Assembly: GCA_022702545.1 (NCBI GenBank)
Contig: JAHRBC010000003.1
Location: forward strand, 6,076,001-6,140,000
Reading direction: 5' to 3'
From: Phycomyces nitens
Taxonomy: Eukaryota; Mucoromycota; Mucoromycetes; Mucorales; Phycomycetaceae
DNA: 64,000 nt
How positions within the stretch are numbered: the stretch's first letter is position 1; every line of letters begins with the position of its first letter. Both the position numbers and the translations under genes were made by a program. The notes beneath the pieces were generated by a model. The model was not told the DNA's origin. It worked only from the letters and a program-made list of their open reading frames with translations, and ran no database searches. Of the stretch, positions 25,041 through 38,481 are shown one piece after another.

Positions 25041-27873
25041 TTACATTCCAAGAAGTCTAAGAGCGAGTGCTTCCTGGTCCTGCAGTGTCTCGGGGGCGTC
25101 GGTCTCAATGATTCTCTTCTTGGTAGCCTCATCCTCTTCACTCTCTGGTTCTTCCTCATACCACTTTCTCTTCTTGGGCACCTCTTCTTCAGAGTCTGAT
25201 TCTGATTCTGAGCCAGAAGATCCAGATCCAGATTCTGACTCTGATGCTTCCTCATCAGACTCTGATCCACTCTCACCTTCGTCTTCAGACATTGCCTGCT
25301 GACGGCGTTGCTTCTAATATGGACATATTGATGAGTTTTCCCAATCTTACGAGGTCTAAATGTCTAGTTTACCTCTTCACTGAGCTTCTTCTTCATCTTC
25401 TTCTCTCTTCGCTTTTGGCTAGCCATCTTCTTATCATCCTTATCAGCCTCCTTCATCAACTCTCCAGTTTCACTAATAAACTGGCTAATCTGAGTCTTTG
25501 CATCGCCTGCTGCCAAGAAAGACTTTTCATCCTGCATCTCGTATAGTTGATGGGGCTAAAACAATAAACCAATATTTTAGACATAAACCCACAATACCTT
25601 GTTTTTTTTCTCTTTTTACCTTTCCTTCTTCGTCGAATACCAATCTTTCACCCTTGGACATCTTCTTGGCCAACTCTTTCTTTGACATCTTGGCCTGTCG
25701 CTTGGACATATTGGCTTGATCGGCCTCCTGTTGTAATTCTCTTGTTAGTTTTCCTGCAATGTACTGCTATATAAAGTACCTTTATGTCTTCATCAGAATC
25801 ACTGAGAGCATGATCTACACGCTCTAGCTTCATGAAATCATCGTCGTTATCATTATCATCCACGTCCATCTTGTCGCCTGCATAATCCACAAGCTTGTTG
25901 TAATGCTCTGAAAGAATGCCCTGGTTCTTGCGCTGGAACATGCGGTCGTATTTGGTCTTGGTGGCATTGGTCTGTCAATCAACCACACAGACAGTACGTA
26001 AATACACGGTCTAGACAAATCAATGTACCCAATTACCTTTGATGACTCTTCTTCCGACTCTTCTTCTGACTCGTCACTCTCATCTTCCTTGGCCTCGGCA
26101 ACCTTTTTATTGATTTCCTCGTTGGTTTTATCTGCCTTTGAAGAAGCCTTGACCTCTCCCTTTTTGATAAATTTGATCTTGGGAGCACCGGCTAAACCGA
26201 GAGAGTGTGCAAAGTCGTCTGCTGGTAATTCTGCAGCCTTGAAGATGTTCTTGTTGCGCTGGAGGTAAACTGAGCGCATATAAGCAACAAAAGCCTAGGT
26301 TTGGTGTTAACGCCCAATACAGTGACCTTTAAGACTTACTCTCTGGCCAAGATACTTGATCTCGGGGTCATTGAAACAGAAACTCTGGAGTTGCTTTTGG
26401 ATAGACTGTTGTTTGCTTGCCTTGATCTTAATTTCCTCGATAGGCACTCTCTTTTTCTTCAATTCCTCGACCATGCTCTCTGCTTCGGTTGGCAAGAGAA
26501 TCAATAGTGCATGACCTTCAGCATCAAAACGAGCGGTTCTTCCAACACGATGAATATAAGTCTCTGGATCTTCAGGACAATCGAGCTGAATGACCCAGTC
26601 AACAGCAGGGAAATCCAAACCACGGGCTGCAATATCTGTACAGATCAATACAGCGTGTTGGCTGGTTGTAAATGAGCGGAAAATATCAACACGTTTTGTC
26701 TGCTTTTGTTTGCCGTGGAGGTGGAGGATTGGAACACCAGGCTGAAGTTTGCAGAATGCTTCGTATATAAATCGTGCCTGCTTACAGCTTGATACAAATA
26801 CAATTGTCTTTGACTTGAGGTGAGATTTGACAAAAGAGTATAGGATGTCGAGTTTCTTTGGTAATTCTGCTACAACGTAATGCTGGGTCAAGTTTTGAGG
26901 AGTGCTGAACTCTGCCTTTTCGTGAACAGCGACATACTCGGGATCCTTCAAACTAAGGCGAGCAAGATCTTTTACTGAACGTGTTTGGGTTGCTGAGAAC
27001 AAGAGGGTCTGTCTGTGGCGGGGCAAGTTCTCTACAATCGCATTTACTGTCTTTTGGAAACCCATGTCCATAATTCTGTCTGCTTCATCCAAGACTAGAG
27101 AAAATCAACTGAATTAGCCCTACAACTGGGAGCTAGATGTGTGTAAGTTTAGTAAAGTGTGTTACCCAAGACTTGCAAGTTGTCACAGTTGAAACCTGCA
27201 GACTGATCCATGTGTTGCAAAAGACGACCAGGAGTGGCTACCAAGATGTTCATGCGAGTTACACGTTCTTGTTCAACCTTGAAGTCTTTTCCACCGATAA
27301 TCAGACCAGCAGAGAATGCGTGTTCTCGACCGATTTTCTTGAGAACTTCAAAGATCTGGACAGCAAGTTCACGGGTCGGTGAGATGATGAGTGCACCTAA
27401 TCCATCTTCTGTGTTCCATTGCTCTCTATGAAGGATTTCCAAAACCTGTAAATTCATTAGGTTAATCTAGTCATTCAACCCAGGATCTCGGTAGACTTAC
27501 AGGTACAAGGAAGGACAAGGTCTTTCCACTGCCAGTCTTGGCTGCGCCCAGGACATCACGCTTAGCCAGGGCAAGAGGAATTGCTTTACGCTGAATCACA
27601 GTAAGTTGTCTAAAATTGGCTTTCTTTAAGCCATTTTGTGTTCTGGTGGTGAGGGGAAGATCAGCAAAGTATTTTGCTTGGACGTAGTTTTCCTATTATA
27701 GCAAAAAAAATCAGAAGCAAACAGTAAGTCGAGCCAGTCCTTAAAGTCTAAGAAAAAAACCCTTTAAGTACCGGATGGTTGCTCTTGTCTTCGAGCTGTT
27801 TTGCTTCCTGTAAAGCCTTTTCACGGCGCTGCTGCTTTGCATTCACTTTGGATTTGTCTTCTGCACCGGTCAT
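25041..27873 (-). CDS. DBP4: DEAD-box RNA helicase DBP4 (DDX10 type)
   Basis: Nine exons (27873-27772, 27692-27501, 27445-27166, 27094-26340, 26294-26037, 25971-25780, 25727-25620, 25555-25373, 25313-25041) give 780 aa, close to yeast Dbp4. It should act in the nucleolus in 18S rRNA processing, releasing U14 and other snoRNAs. All helicase motifs are present in order: Q-motif (FRQLTVIQ), [28 protein letters not shown] (FSATQTR), [19 protein letters not shown] and HRVGRTAR. The family-specific C-terminal part follows ([23 protein letters not shown]), then acidic low-complexity segments ([33 protein letters not shown]). The intron near the DEAD box splits VLDEAD at phase 1. Confidence 0.95.
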
Positions 27874-28985
27874 TCTGATGATCTGTTTTTTTTTTCTTGG
27901 TTTATTATAAAGAAAAATAAAAACCAGAATTGAAATTGAAATTGAAAAAAAAAATGTCTAGGTTGTCAGGATTGCCTTCTTCATGCGTTGTGACTTGCTT
28001 TCTAGTCACTGAACTGAGGCTTAGCATACTCTCGTATAGGCACAAAAGAACTTGAGAATATTGGCACCGTTTGTGCGACGAGCAACTTATTTTATTAAAA
28101 GGTTATTCAATCATTTAATTGTGTGGGGTAATACAATGGCAGTAAGATTATATTACATTGGCCCACAACACGTACTTGATAATCGGAAATTTGCAATGAT
28201 AAAATAATAAAGAGGTATGAATAGACTCTTTTTAAAATATATATATATTTCAAAGTTGGATCACAAGATACTTTGGCAGCCATTTGTCTCTAGAGTGACC
28301 AAAATGTACATGGACACATGTAAATCAGTGTCGAGTACTGTCTATATGATATCAATTAAATAATAATAATAATAATAAATATATATCTAGATTCTAAATA
28401 TTTCCCAATGCAAATTTGACTCGATTTTTTTTTCAAGTCAGAATTGAATTATCCCAATAACTGGTTGCAAAACCTCGTTTTACAATACCCAATTTATTTC
28501 AAAGTATCTTTTTTTGGTCCTCAAGTACCCCCTCACAACCATGGCCTTCCAATTGACCCAATTGAGCAAGATTGCCGAGCTGCAAGTCATTAAAAATAAC
28601 AAGCAACAGTACATCTAAAAAGAAACATAACCGCCACATCTTTCCTGAGAGGCGCGGTACTGGAAATGGCTGCTTAATATCTTTTTCTTTCTTTTTTTTT
28701 AAAAAAAAATGAAAGCCAAAACAACCTTGACGTAATGGCAAGAACGCCGCACAAAAGCTTAAAGGAAAACAAAGGTTCCTCAAAAGAAGCTCTTGGGTAT
28801 TGTGCAGAGTATGTATGTGGCTACTGGGAGTATGATCTATCGACTGCTCTATACCTTTTATATATATAAAGAAAAAGGCAAAACCATAAAGTGAGGCAAT
28901 CGGTTAAAGTCATAGTAGCTCTGAAATGACCCGTCGCCCTTTCCAATTATTGTGAAACCAGCGTCTAATTGAGGAACTTGAAAAA
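27874..28985. other. Divergent intergenic region between DBP4 and the PKA gene
   Basis: AT-rich, about 1.1 kb, with a short (AAT)n run near 28360. A minus-strand frame at 28783-28499 lacks an ATG start and coding character. Both neighbouring genes start outward from here. Confidence 0.5.
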
Positions 28986-28988
28986 TCA

Positions 28989-28996
28989 TATAAAAG
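28989..28996 (+). promoter_or_regulatory. TATA box of the PKA catalytic-subunit gene
   Basis: TATAAAAG lies 60 bp upstream of the ATG. The same spacing (about 50-65 bp) is seen before the subtilase, START and TRR1 genes. Confidence 0.5.
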
Positions 28997-29056
28997 AGTT
29001 GCATTTATAACGATGGCTCCAGTTTACTGTATTTCACGTACCGTTTTCGATTTTCC

Positions 29057-30820
<1,764 letters not shown>

Positions 30821-31083
30821 ACCATTAGATGTGTATTTTTTTTTAGCAAGAAAAATAATAATAATAATAATGTTCGCTTTATAAATCAAAGAAAGCCGCC
30901 TATTGTGCTAGTCAAGCTCAATTCCCAATTTTGTAAGGTCGTCGTTTGACAAAAACATGAAAGCGGTGTTGCCTGAACTGGGAGGCCTTTAAATAGTCTT
31001 GGCTTGTAGCTGGGAAGAGTAAGGATTGTGATAGCATTGAGAGATTCAATTGACATTTTTACTAGTCATCCTAAATCAACGCG

Positions 31084-33311
31084 ATGGAGAGCTTGCTTAT
31101 TGTTGGCACGCTGGTCAAGTTACTCTTGATACCTGCCTAGTAAGTCTGGCATACAACCCATGTCCTATTTTTGACCCGAGACTTTGGAAGAGATTGCCCA
31201 GAATTGAGATCAAGTCTTGTAATGATCCAATCATCTCATCATTCTCATCAATCATTAGTCGATCTACAGATTTTGAAGTTCATCGCAATTGGCTTGCCAT
31301 TACTCATAGTCTACCTATATCTCAATGGTATATTGAAGTAAGCCTATTTACATGATTTTAAATTGGTCTCTTTGGTGATGCCTTTTTTTTATGGCTCTGA
31401 AAGGCTGACAAACATATTAGCATACGTCCGAGTGGACACTTGATTATCCCCCTTTATTTGCATGGTTTGAAAAGTTCCTGAGCATGTTTGCCACACTAGC
31501 TGATCCGGCCATGCTTGTGGTCGAGAATCTCAACTATGCCAGCCCTCAGACTATCTTTTTTCAGAGAGTAACTGTGATTGTGAGTGAGCTGGTACTTTAC
31601 TGGTCTCTCAAGAGGTATTTGAGCCATACATAAACAATTTCTAGTCATTGATATCTGATTAAATTGCTTAGATATGTAAAGTACTTTGGGTCAAAATATG
31701 TACATTGGATTCTAGCCGGTGCTCTTTTTCTCCATCCTGGTATCTTGATTGTTGATCATATCCTTTTTTTATTTTTTGAATAGTTTGATAATAGAATCCT
31801 AAACAACTTTCAATTCATTGGGTCCTTAACATTTAAAGCTACATATGCATTTCCAGTACAACGGTCTTCTTTACGGAATCCTCGTCTTATCCATCGTTGA
31901 GGCCAAGCGGGTAAAGATCTAGAAACCTACTATTAGGATTCTTCCAAAATGGCTCATACGTTTTACCTGTAGAATAATCTGCTGGCATCTGGTATCCTGT
32001 TTGCTATCCTACTCAATTTTAAGCACATCTATCTATACATGGCCCCTGCCTACTTCGTCTACCTTTTGAAAGCATATTGCTTTGTTCCCATTCAACCAAA
32101 TCAACAAGACCAGAGAGAATTTTCTATTGTACGATTAAGTACTCTTGGAAGTGCGGTTATTGGTGTATTTGCAGTATCCATGGGTCCTTTTATATATATG
32201 GGTCAACTTTCAAATCTGGTTGGCCGTCTCTTCCCATTCACTCGTGGATTATGCCATGCTTACTGGGCTCCTAACTTTTGGGCGCTTTATGCAGCCTTGG
32301 ACAGAACCCTGATTTTTGGTAAGCACTATTTGAACGTATAAAGATAATCATACGAATAACATGTATACACATCCATGTATATAGCTGCAAAGCTACTAGG
32401 ATGGCCTTTGAACGAAGCCGCATTAGGGTCAATGACCAGAGGGTATGTAGGAGACACCCAGTTTGCTGTATTGCCTCCGGTACAAGCCATACACACCATG
32501 ATTATCACGCTCATTGCCCAACTGGTAAAGTTTGTTGGCCAAAAGACTCGAATCATACTGATCTTGCTTTTTTCCATCATCCTCAGGTCGTCCTTCAAGT
32601 TCTCTGGAGAAAACCCACATTTGACACCTTTTTATCGTCCTTGACCTTGTGTGGCTTTGCTTCCTACCTTTTTGGCTGGCATGTTCACGAAAAGGCTATA
32701 ATGATCGTCTTGGTTCCTCTCAGGTAGAGTATTTAAATCAATTGAACAGGCAATTGATTTCAAACAACTCACGGATGATGTTAGTTTAATGGCAGCCAAC
32801 AGCAAGACACATCTTAGGATATTTATCATTCTAAGCAGTGCAGGAATCTTCTCATTATTCCCACTTTTGTTTGAGCCTGCAGGTAACAACAAATACCTCA
32901 TCTAATGTCTATCTCGATTATCAAACCAAGTATTATTGTTCAAACCAAATTAGAAACTCCTATAAAGGTTTCAATTACCCTCTTGTGGTTCATCACCGTC
33001 ATTCCTGGTCTTGGTCGCTGTCTGTCAAGGTACCTATGATGATAATGATAATGATTGCAAGAGTTATATAAGCGACAATTGATCATTATGAAACCTATAG
33101 ACCTCTCAAGAGCATCCTGACCATTCCCGAGACATATTATATACTTGGCTTTATTGGAGTCCAACTCTACACAGATATTGGCCATAGTTTGATATTTGGA
33201 TCCGAAACCCTCCAGTTCCTGCCGCTTATGCTTACGAGTGTTTATTGTGCGGTAGGCATCATTTATGGCTGGGGTCTCTTTATGAGGGAATTTCTTGCTG
33301 GACGAATGTAA
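31084..33311 (+). CDS. ALG8: Dolichyl-P-Glc:Glc1Man9GlcNAc2-PP-dolichol alpha-1,3-glucosyltransferase
   Basis: Eleven exons (31084-31139, 31259-31337, 31421-31614, 31672-31757, 31843-31910, 31973-32318, 32385-32524, 32587-32723, 32785-32882, 32954-33029, 33101-33311) give 496 aa in frame. The enzyme adds the second glucose to the lipid-linked oligosaccharide in the ER lumen, before N-glycan transfer. Hallmarks are [36 protein letters not shown], the [10 protein letters not shown] block, [39 protein letters not shown] and [11 protein letters not shown], plus many hydrophobic helices, as in the ALG6/ALG8 family. Intron 4 (31758-31842) is AT-AC with U12-type signals and splits the conserved VDHxHFQ block; no GT-AG choice restores this block. 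Confidence 0.93.
31758..31842 (+). other. U12-type AT-AC intron in ALG8
   Basis: The 85-nt intron begins ATATCCTTTTTTT, fitting the minor-spliceosome donor ATATCCTT. It carries TCCTTAAC at 31823-31830, the U12 branch consensus, 13 nt before its AC end. Removing it joins GAT-C with AT-ATG-CAT to give [10 protein letters not shown] in frame. Confidence 0.88.
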
Positions 33312-35860
33312 TTCGACATTTATAGTAATCGGCCAAAGGCTCTGCTATATAAGTCTATTAGTCTCATAATACAAATAAAGGAATATATAATTAGACTTTT
33401 TTCTTTCTATCTTTTGCTGTAAAAGAACAAGAAAAGGATGGGTTTCGCTATAAAAGTTGCCATGTTTCTTGAACCTCTTTATTCTTGAGGCTCCCATTAT
33501 CTTGCTCTCGTTATTGCCTTTTCTAACCTTGCAATTATCATCTTGAAACCATACATGCCCATTAGCCATAAAACAGATAATTATCAAAAGGGTTAAAGAT
33601 TGACTATATATATATATAAAATATGCAGAAATGTAGCTTACAAAGGGTCGATACTAATTAGCATAACACCAATAGTTGCAAAGATAAACACATCTAATAT
33701 TTATAAAAATTTAACCATCTGAAATAAAAAAGAAGGCTTTGCCCTAACCTTGTTCTGGGTCCATTCTTGTGGACCATATAGCATTATATAGACGCAGAAT
33801 GTTTTGTCTTGATTGATGTCTGAATGATAAAGACTTTCCATGCAATACTTTTGCCATGCTATCGATTTGTTTATTCGGCCTGCATTATAAAAATGGCGGT
33901 GGTTGTGGTGGTTATTTTTGGTTCTGAGGATCTTTCCGTTTAATTATAGCAAGGTCAAGATGTATAGATGTTATACTGCGCACTGTTTTCCTATCTGGCT
34001 TCTTATCTGCCTTTTGAAAGTGCTTGGATTATTGACTCTTCCAATGTTCCGAGTGAGGTGACGCATAGTCGTGCCACCGGTCTTGCTCGCAACCCAACCC
34101 CCGTGTTTCTAGATTGTATTCCCACGGACACCTCACAAAGGCATATTCATCTATACAACGCAAAACACAAAAGAATTAAATCTGATGACTATGCATACAA
34201 CTTTGGGGGGCAATGATACATATTCTTCTTTCTTTTTTTCTGGGTGCTGGTGGCTCAGTGTTGGCCAAATATTACCTGAAAGGTGGTCTACCCAAGGCAG
34301 ATTCAAGATGTTTGGTAGAAATCTCATTGGTTTGGATCTAGATGGAGCCATCTTTATCGTCCGTAGCATGTCCAGTATCGACTGTGTCCTTTGTTTTTAG
34401 TTCCAGCTTATTCTGCTTCTCTTTGGCGCCAATATAACCCCCTCTTTTTTTTGTACTCCTCTGGTGTACAAGGTACACATCTATCCCATAGACACTTCTT
34501 GTTACTTTTAATTAAATACCCTCGCGTCCGATTATCTATAGATCCCTTTAAACAAGGCTAGAAATACACTGAAATCGATACCAGCGCCAATTAGGAATGC
34601 GTTGGTATGATTGGAAGCCAGGTGAACCCAGGCGCAGTCTCTGGTTGCTGACCTCAGAGAACCTGATACTCTGGTAGCCATAACGACAATAACCCCCCCT
34701 TTTTTTTAATATATAAAAAAAGAGAGCATGTGGGCACTCGTACCAGTAGTGCTTATTAGGTATTCCCCTCAGAGACTATGGATATTATCTGAATTTTCAA
34801 CGTAAAGAAAATATTGATTGCTATCAACCGATGTACTACTCGAATGATCCTAATTGGCCTTTGACTTTCCTTAATTTTGACACATTAGAATCTTTTGTTT
34901 TGATGATAATTGTGGCAGCAACTGTTGGTGGTTGTGTGTGGGTGGTCTATTGTTTTTTGGCTGTAATCGGCCCAGCCGTGTTCTCGGTCTTGGTGGTGAT
35001 TGGCTATAGTTTTTTTTTGCCTTTTTGTTGTAGATTTATCTGTGGCCAAGGGTGGGCCTTGTTTTGTTTGCTGCTTAAATGGCTCGTACATATTCACCTC
35101 GAGTAAAGCAGTTGGACAAGCACCAATCACCAAGCACCAATCACCAATCACCAAGCTGCAAAGGTTCCTTTGATTAGGATATTCAGTTACTAGCCATTAT
35201 CATTGGTATCGCTACATTTACTGCTAGTATCCTGGCCTAAAGTGCCCGACAAGAATCGACCTTTGGTTTCCAGGAAAGCATTCCTGAAAAGGTGTGTATT
35301 ATTTATGTATTTATGTATTTATTTATTTATTTTTGGTGCAAGATAGAGACGGCAGTGGTTATAAATTGGTTGAAAACATGGCGAACACCAATGTCATCAT
35401 TCCCAAACATAATTGCCAGCAACAGTTGGTTTCATAATCTATGTTTGACGCTTGTTGGAACGTACTGCGGCACAGAGTACAATGACGTTTCCACCCATGG
35501 TCAGGTCTTTTTTTTTTTATTACGTTACACTCCTTTAGAGACATATCCCATAAGCAGCAATAATCCTTATAAAATGGCGAATTGTATTTGTCCTTGTTGA
35601 TTGACCGCTTAAAGGACGGAATTTGTGTCACAATAGCTACATAAAACTGATCGTCCATTTGCACTTGTAAGCTGAGTAAATGATTCCAATGAGATTTGTA
35701 TGCAAGACAGGTACAAATGTGCTGTACAAGTACAATTGTATATATGTATATATGTATATACCTTTCTCTTGATGTGTTGTAGGGGTGTTTTATTTTATTT
35801 TTATAAAAAGGGCTCGCTTGGAAATATGAACCACATGATTCAATCACCGTCACAACCCAG
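33312..35860. other. 2.5-kb AT-rich spacer between ALG8 and the subtilase
   Basis: Two plus-strand frames start with ATG. 33968-34216 is 82 codons with a hydrophobic N-terminus (MLYCALFSYLASYL). 34831-35106 is 91 codons, mostly hydrophobic with possible membrane segments. Neither has a recognised family or gene context, so I do not call them genes. Confidence 0.4.
35121..35155 (+). repeat. CACCAATCACCAAG minisatellite
   Basis: Four CCAAT pentamers occur within 35 bp (CACCAATCACCAAGCACCAA, then TCACCAATCACCAAG). It could be a CCAAT-box cluster for the subtilase gene 775 bp downstream, or only a local duplication. Confidence 0.6.
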
Positions 35861-35864
35861 AGTG

Positions 35865-35871
35865 TATAAAA
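35865..35871 (+). promoter_or_regulatory. TATA box of the subtilase gene
   Basis: TATAAAA lies 58 bp before the ATG, followed by a pyrimidine-rich leader typical of highly expressed fungal genes. Confidence 0.55.
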
Positions 35872-35929
35872 TGCTCTCTTTTGATTGTGTCATCTCTCTT
35901 CATTGCTTGTTCTCTTTCCCAATCCAGTC

Positions 35930-37329
35930 ATGGTCAAAACCTCTATCCTCGCTTCTGCCATCCTTTTGCTGGCCTCTGCCGTATCTGCATTCCCCACATC
36001 CATGGATGATGGACTTGCTCCCCTTTACCACTCCCCTGAAGCTGAAACTATTGCCAACGGCTACATTGTTGTCCTCAAGGACCATCTTGATAACAGCCAG
36101 GTCCGCGCTCACTGTGACCATGTTGGCCGCTATTCCAAGCGCGATCTTATGGATGACCGTCTGGACCCCTTGACTGCACCAGGTATCAAGTTGACCTACG
36201 ACTTGCCTGGACTCAAGGGATATTCTGGTCAGTTTGATGACGCCATGCTGGATCATATTAGACGTTCGCCAGAGGTAAGCCAAAAAAATATAATGTTATC
36301 AAAGGTGACATACTAAACTTGTTTTGTCTACCAGGTTGCGTACGTGGAACGTGATACGATGATGTATGCCTCTGAACTCCAGCGTGGAGCTCCATGGGGT
36401 CTGTCCCGTATCTCCCACCGCGATGCTCTCACACTGCGCACCTTTAGCAAGTACACCTACAACGAGGATGGTGGCAAGGGCATCAAGGTTTATGTGATTG
36501 ACACTGGTATCAACACTGAACACGTTGACTTTGAGGGCCGTGCCGAATGGGGTGCCACCCTTGCCGAGGGTGATCCTGATGTCGATGGCAATGGTCACGG
36601 ATCTCACTGCTCAGGTACTATTGCTGGCAAGAAATACGGTGTTGCCAAAAAGGCCCATCCTGTCGCTGTCAAGGTCCTGAGCTCCAATGGCTCCGGTAAG
36701 AACTCATGGGTCATCGGTGGTGTCGACTGGGCCATCCAGCGCCACGAACTCGATGCCAGCAACGCCAAGAAGGAAGGCAAGCGCTACAAGGGTGCTGTGG
36801 CCAACATGAGTCTTGGCGGTGGCAAGTCACGTGCTCTTGACGAGGCTGTCAATAGTGTAAGTCTTGAACTCTGTGTAATGTATGTATCTATAATCTAACC
36901 TATACATCATAGGCCGTTGACAGTGGTATCGTATTCGCCGTTGCTGCTGGTAACGATAACCGTGATGCCTGCAACTACTCCCCCGCTGCTTCCGAGCTGG
37001 CCATCACTGTCGGTGCCTCGGACATTTCCGACAACCGTGCTTACTTCTCAAACTACGGTACCTGTGTGGATGTCTTTGCTCCCGGCCTCAACATTCTTTC
37101 CGTCTGGACAGGAAGCAAGACTGCCACCAACACCATCTCTGGTACCTCCATGGCCTCTCCTCATGTTGCTGGCCTTGCTGCCTACTTCCTCAGCCTTGAG
37201 AAGAACGATGTTACCCCCAAGTACATCAAGGACAAGATCCTCTCCACCAGCTCTTCTGGCAAGATTGCCGATGTCGGAAAGGGTTCTCCCAACCTGTTGA
37301 TCTTTAACAACAACCCCGAGTATGCATAA
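35930..37329 (+). CDS. Subtilisin-like serine protease (S8A, cerevisin/proteinase K type)
   Basis: Three exons (35930-36274, 36335-36856, 36913-37329) give 427 aa. Residues 1-20 are a signal peptide (SILASAILLLASAVSA). An inhibitor-I9 propeptide follows (NGYIVVLKDHLD to EVAYVERDTM). The mature enzyme begins near residue 126. The catalytic triad is clear: Asp in VYVIDTGINTEH, His in NGHGSHCSGTIAG, Ser in GTSMASPHVAG; the oxyanion Asn is in AVAAGNDNRDAC. It should be a secreted or vacuolar endopeptidase that removes its own propeptide. Codon use is C-rich at third positions, like uL13 and START here, suggesting strong expression. It faces the uL13 gene, with 239 bp between stop codons. Confidence 0.93.
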
Positions 37330-37568
37330 ATACCAACCCCATTCTATCTTCATTGCTCTTTCCCCCCTCCCACCACTTTGTTTCCCTCTTTCAATTTCTC
37401 TCAAGTACAATAGCGCTCTCAATAAATAACAGCTGCCATCAACAGCAGTGTATATAACAATTAACTCATGGCCGGTCCGTTGGATTATTGATGGGATGTT
37501 TAGTAGATGTAATGCAAATGGTAAAACTATATTTCTTTCTTTCTTTTTTTGTTTTGTTTTGTTTTAAA

Positions 37569-38481
37569 TTAATAACCAAGAGCAGCAATGGAAGCATTGA
37601 CGGTCTTGAGGGAGGCAGCCTTGGACTCAACAGCCTTCTTCTGGATGGCGATGAGGGCAGCCTTGCGCTCGTAGTAAGCAGAGGACTTGGCCTTGCGCTT
37701 GTCCTCGAGCTTGGCAACGACGTCCTGGTACTTCCATCCGACCTCGTGGGAGATGCGACCGAGAGTGGTGAACTTGCGTCCGGGCTTAAGACGGAGGACA
37801 CGGAGGGCATCGGGGATGACCATGCGCTTCATGCGGTCATAAGGAGGGGGGACACCCTCAAAGACCTTGATGCGGTCAAGGGCAGCAGCACCACGGGCAG
37901 TCTTGTGGGGAACCATACCGCGCATGGCCTTGTAGAGGATGCGGGAAGGAGCGCGGAAATGGAAGGGACCACGACGGGGGTTGACAACACAACGCTTGTT
38001 GAGGTAAGCGTGGTACTTGACTGGATTGATAGATGAGAAATTTATGGATTTCTTATTGTTTGACTATTTAACTAATTAAATAAATAAATAAAATACTTAC
38101 GCTTGTTGCGGAAGAACTCGCCAGAGACGTTTAATTCTTCACAACGGACAATGACGACCTTTTGGCCGTTCAAAGCCTGCTTGGCGACAATAGAAGCAAG
38201 ACGACCGAGGAGGTGACCCTTACCGTCAATGACAACCACCTGGATTTGTTGAAGATGATATTAATATATAAGCTGGTCTTTAAGGGTGTGGTACTGTTGA
38301 GAGAATAAGAGGACCCAATTTGACTTTCTTTGTCAAGGGCGAATAATTGTCTTGGTCTCTCTTAAAGGCACATTTTATTCTGTTGCTTATTCAAATACGC
38401 TGTCTATGTTTCTTTTTGGACTAGGGTGACAAGTCGAATGGGGTTTAGGGGCAATGTAGGTACCTTTTCAAAAGTACTCAT
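37569..38481 (-). CDS. RPL16: 60S ribosomal protein uL13 (RPL16/RPL13A)
   Basis: Three exons (38481-38464, 38239-38101, 38020-37569) give 202 aa, matching eukaryotic uL13 (about 200). It sits in the large ribosomal subunit. Recognised blocks are [16 protein letters not shown], the segment [55 protein letters not shown] and [20 protein letters not shown]. The first exon codes only six residues (MSTFEK). It is followed by a 224-nt intron, the longest within the clear gene models here; a long first intron after a tiny exon is common in ribosomal protein genes. Strong codon bias fits high expression. Confidence 0.96.

Noticed and set aside
25008..25302. Plus-strand frames over the DBP4 3' end
   Set aside because: Shadows of the acidic low-complexity tail of DBP4; no independent signal.
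31735..31856. GT-AG alternative for ALG8 intron 4 (donor at GGTATC, acceptor TTTCCAG)
   Set aside because: It would delete the conserved VDHxHFQ residues. The AT-AC choice keeps them and has both U12 signals.
34831..35106. 91-codon hydrophobic plus-strand frame
   Set aside because: It has an ATG, but no family, splice context or codon bias supports a gene. Kept only as a note in the spacer entry.
37048..37422. 124-codon minus-strand frame opposite the subtilase
   Set aside because: Antisense of a strongly biased coding exon, which leaves opposite frames open.
37488..38036. 182-codon plus-strand frame opposite uL13
   Set aside because: Antisense of a highly biased ribosomal protein exon, with low-complexity composition.
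38240..38463. Possible snoRNA in the long uL13 intron
   Set aside because: Animal uL13 introns host C/D snoRNAs, but I saw no box C (RTGATGA) with a matching box D here.
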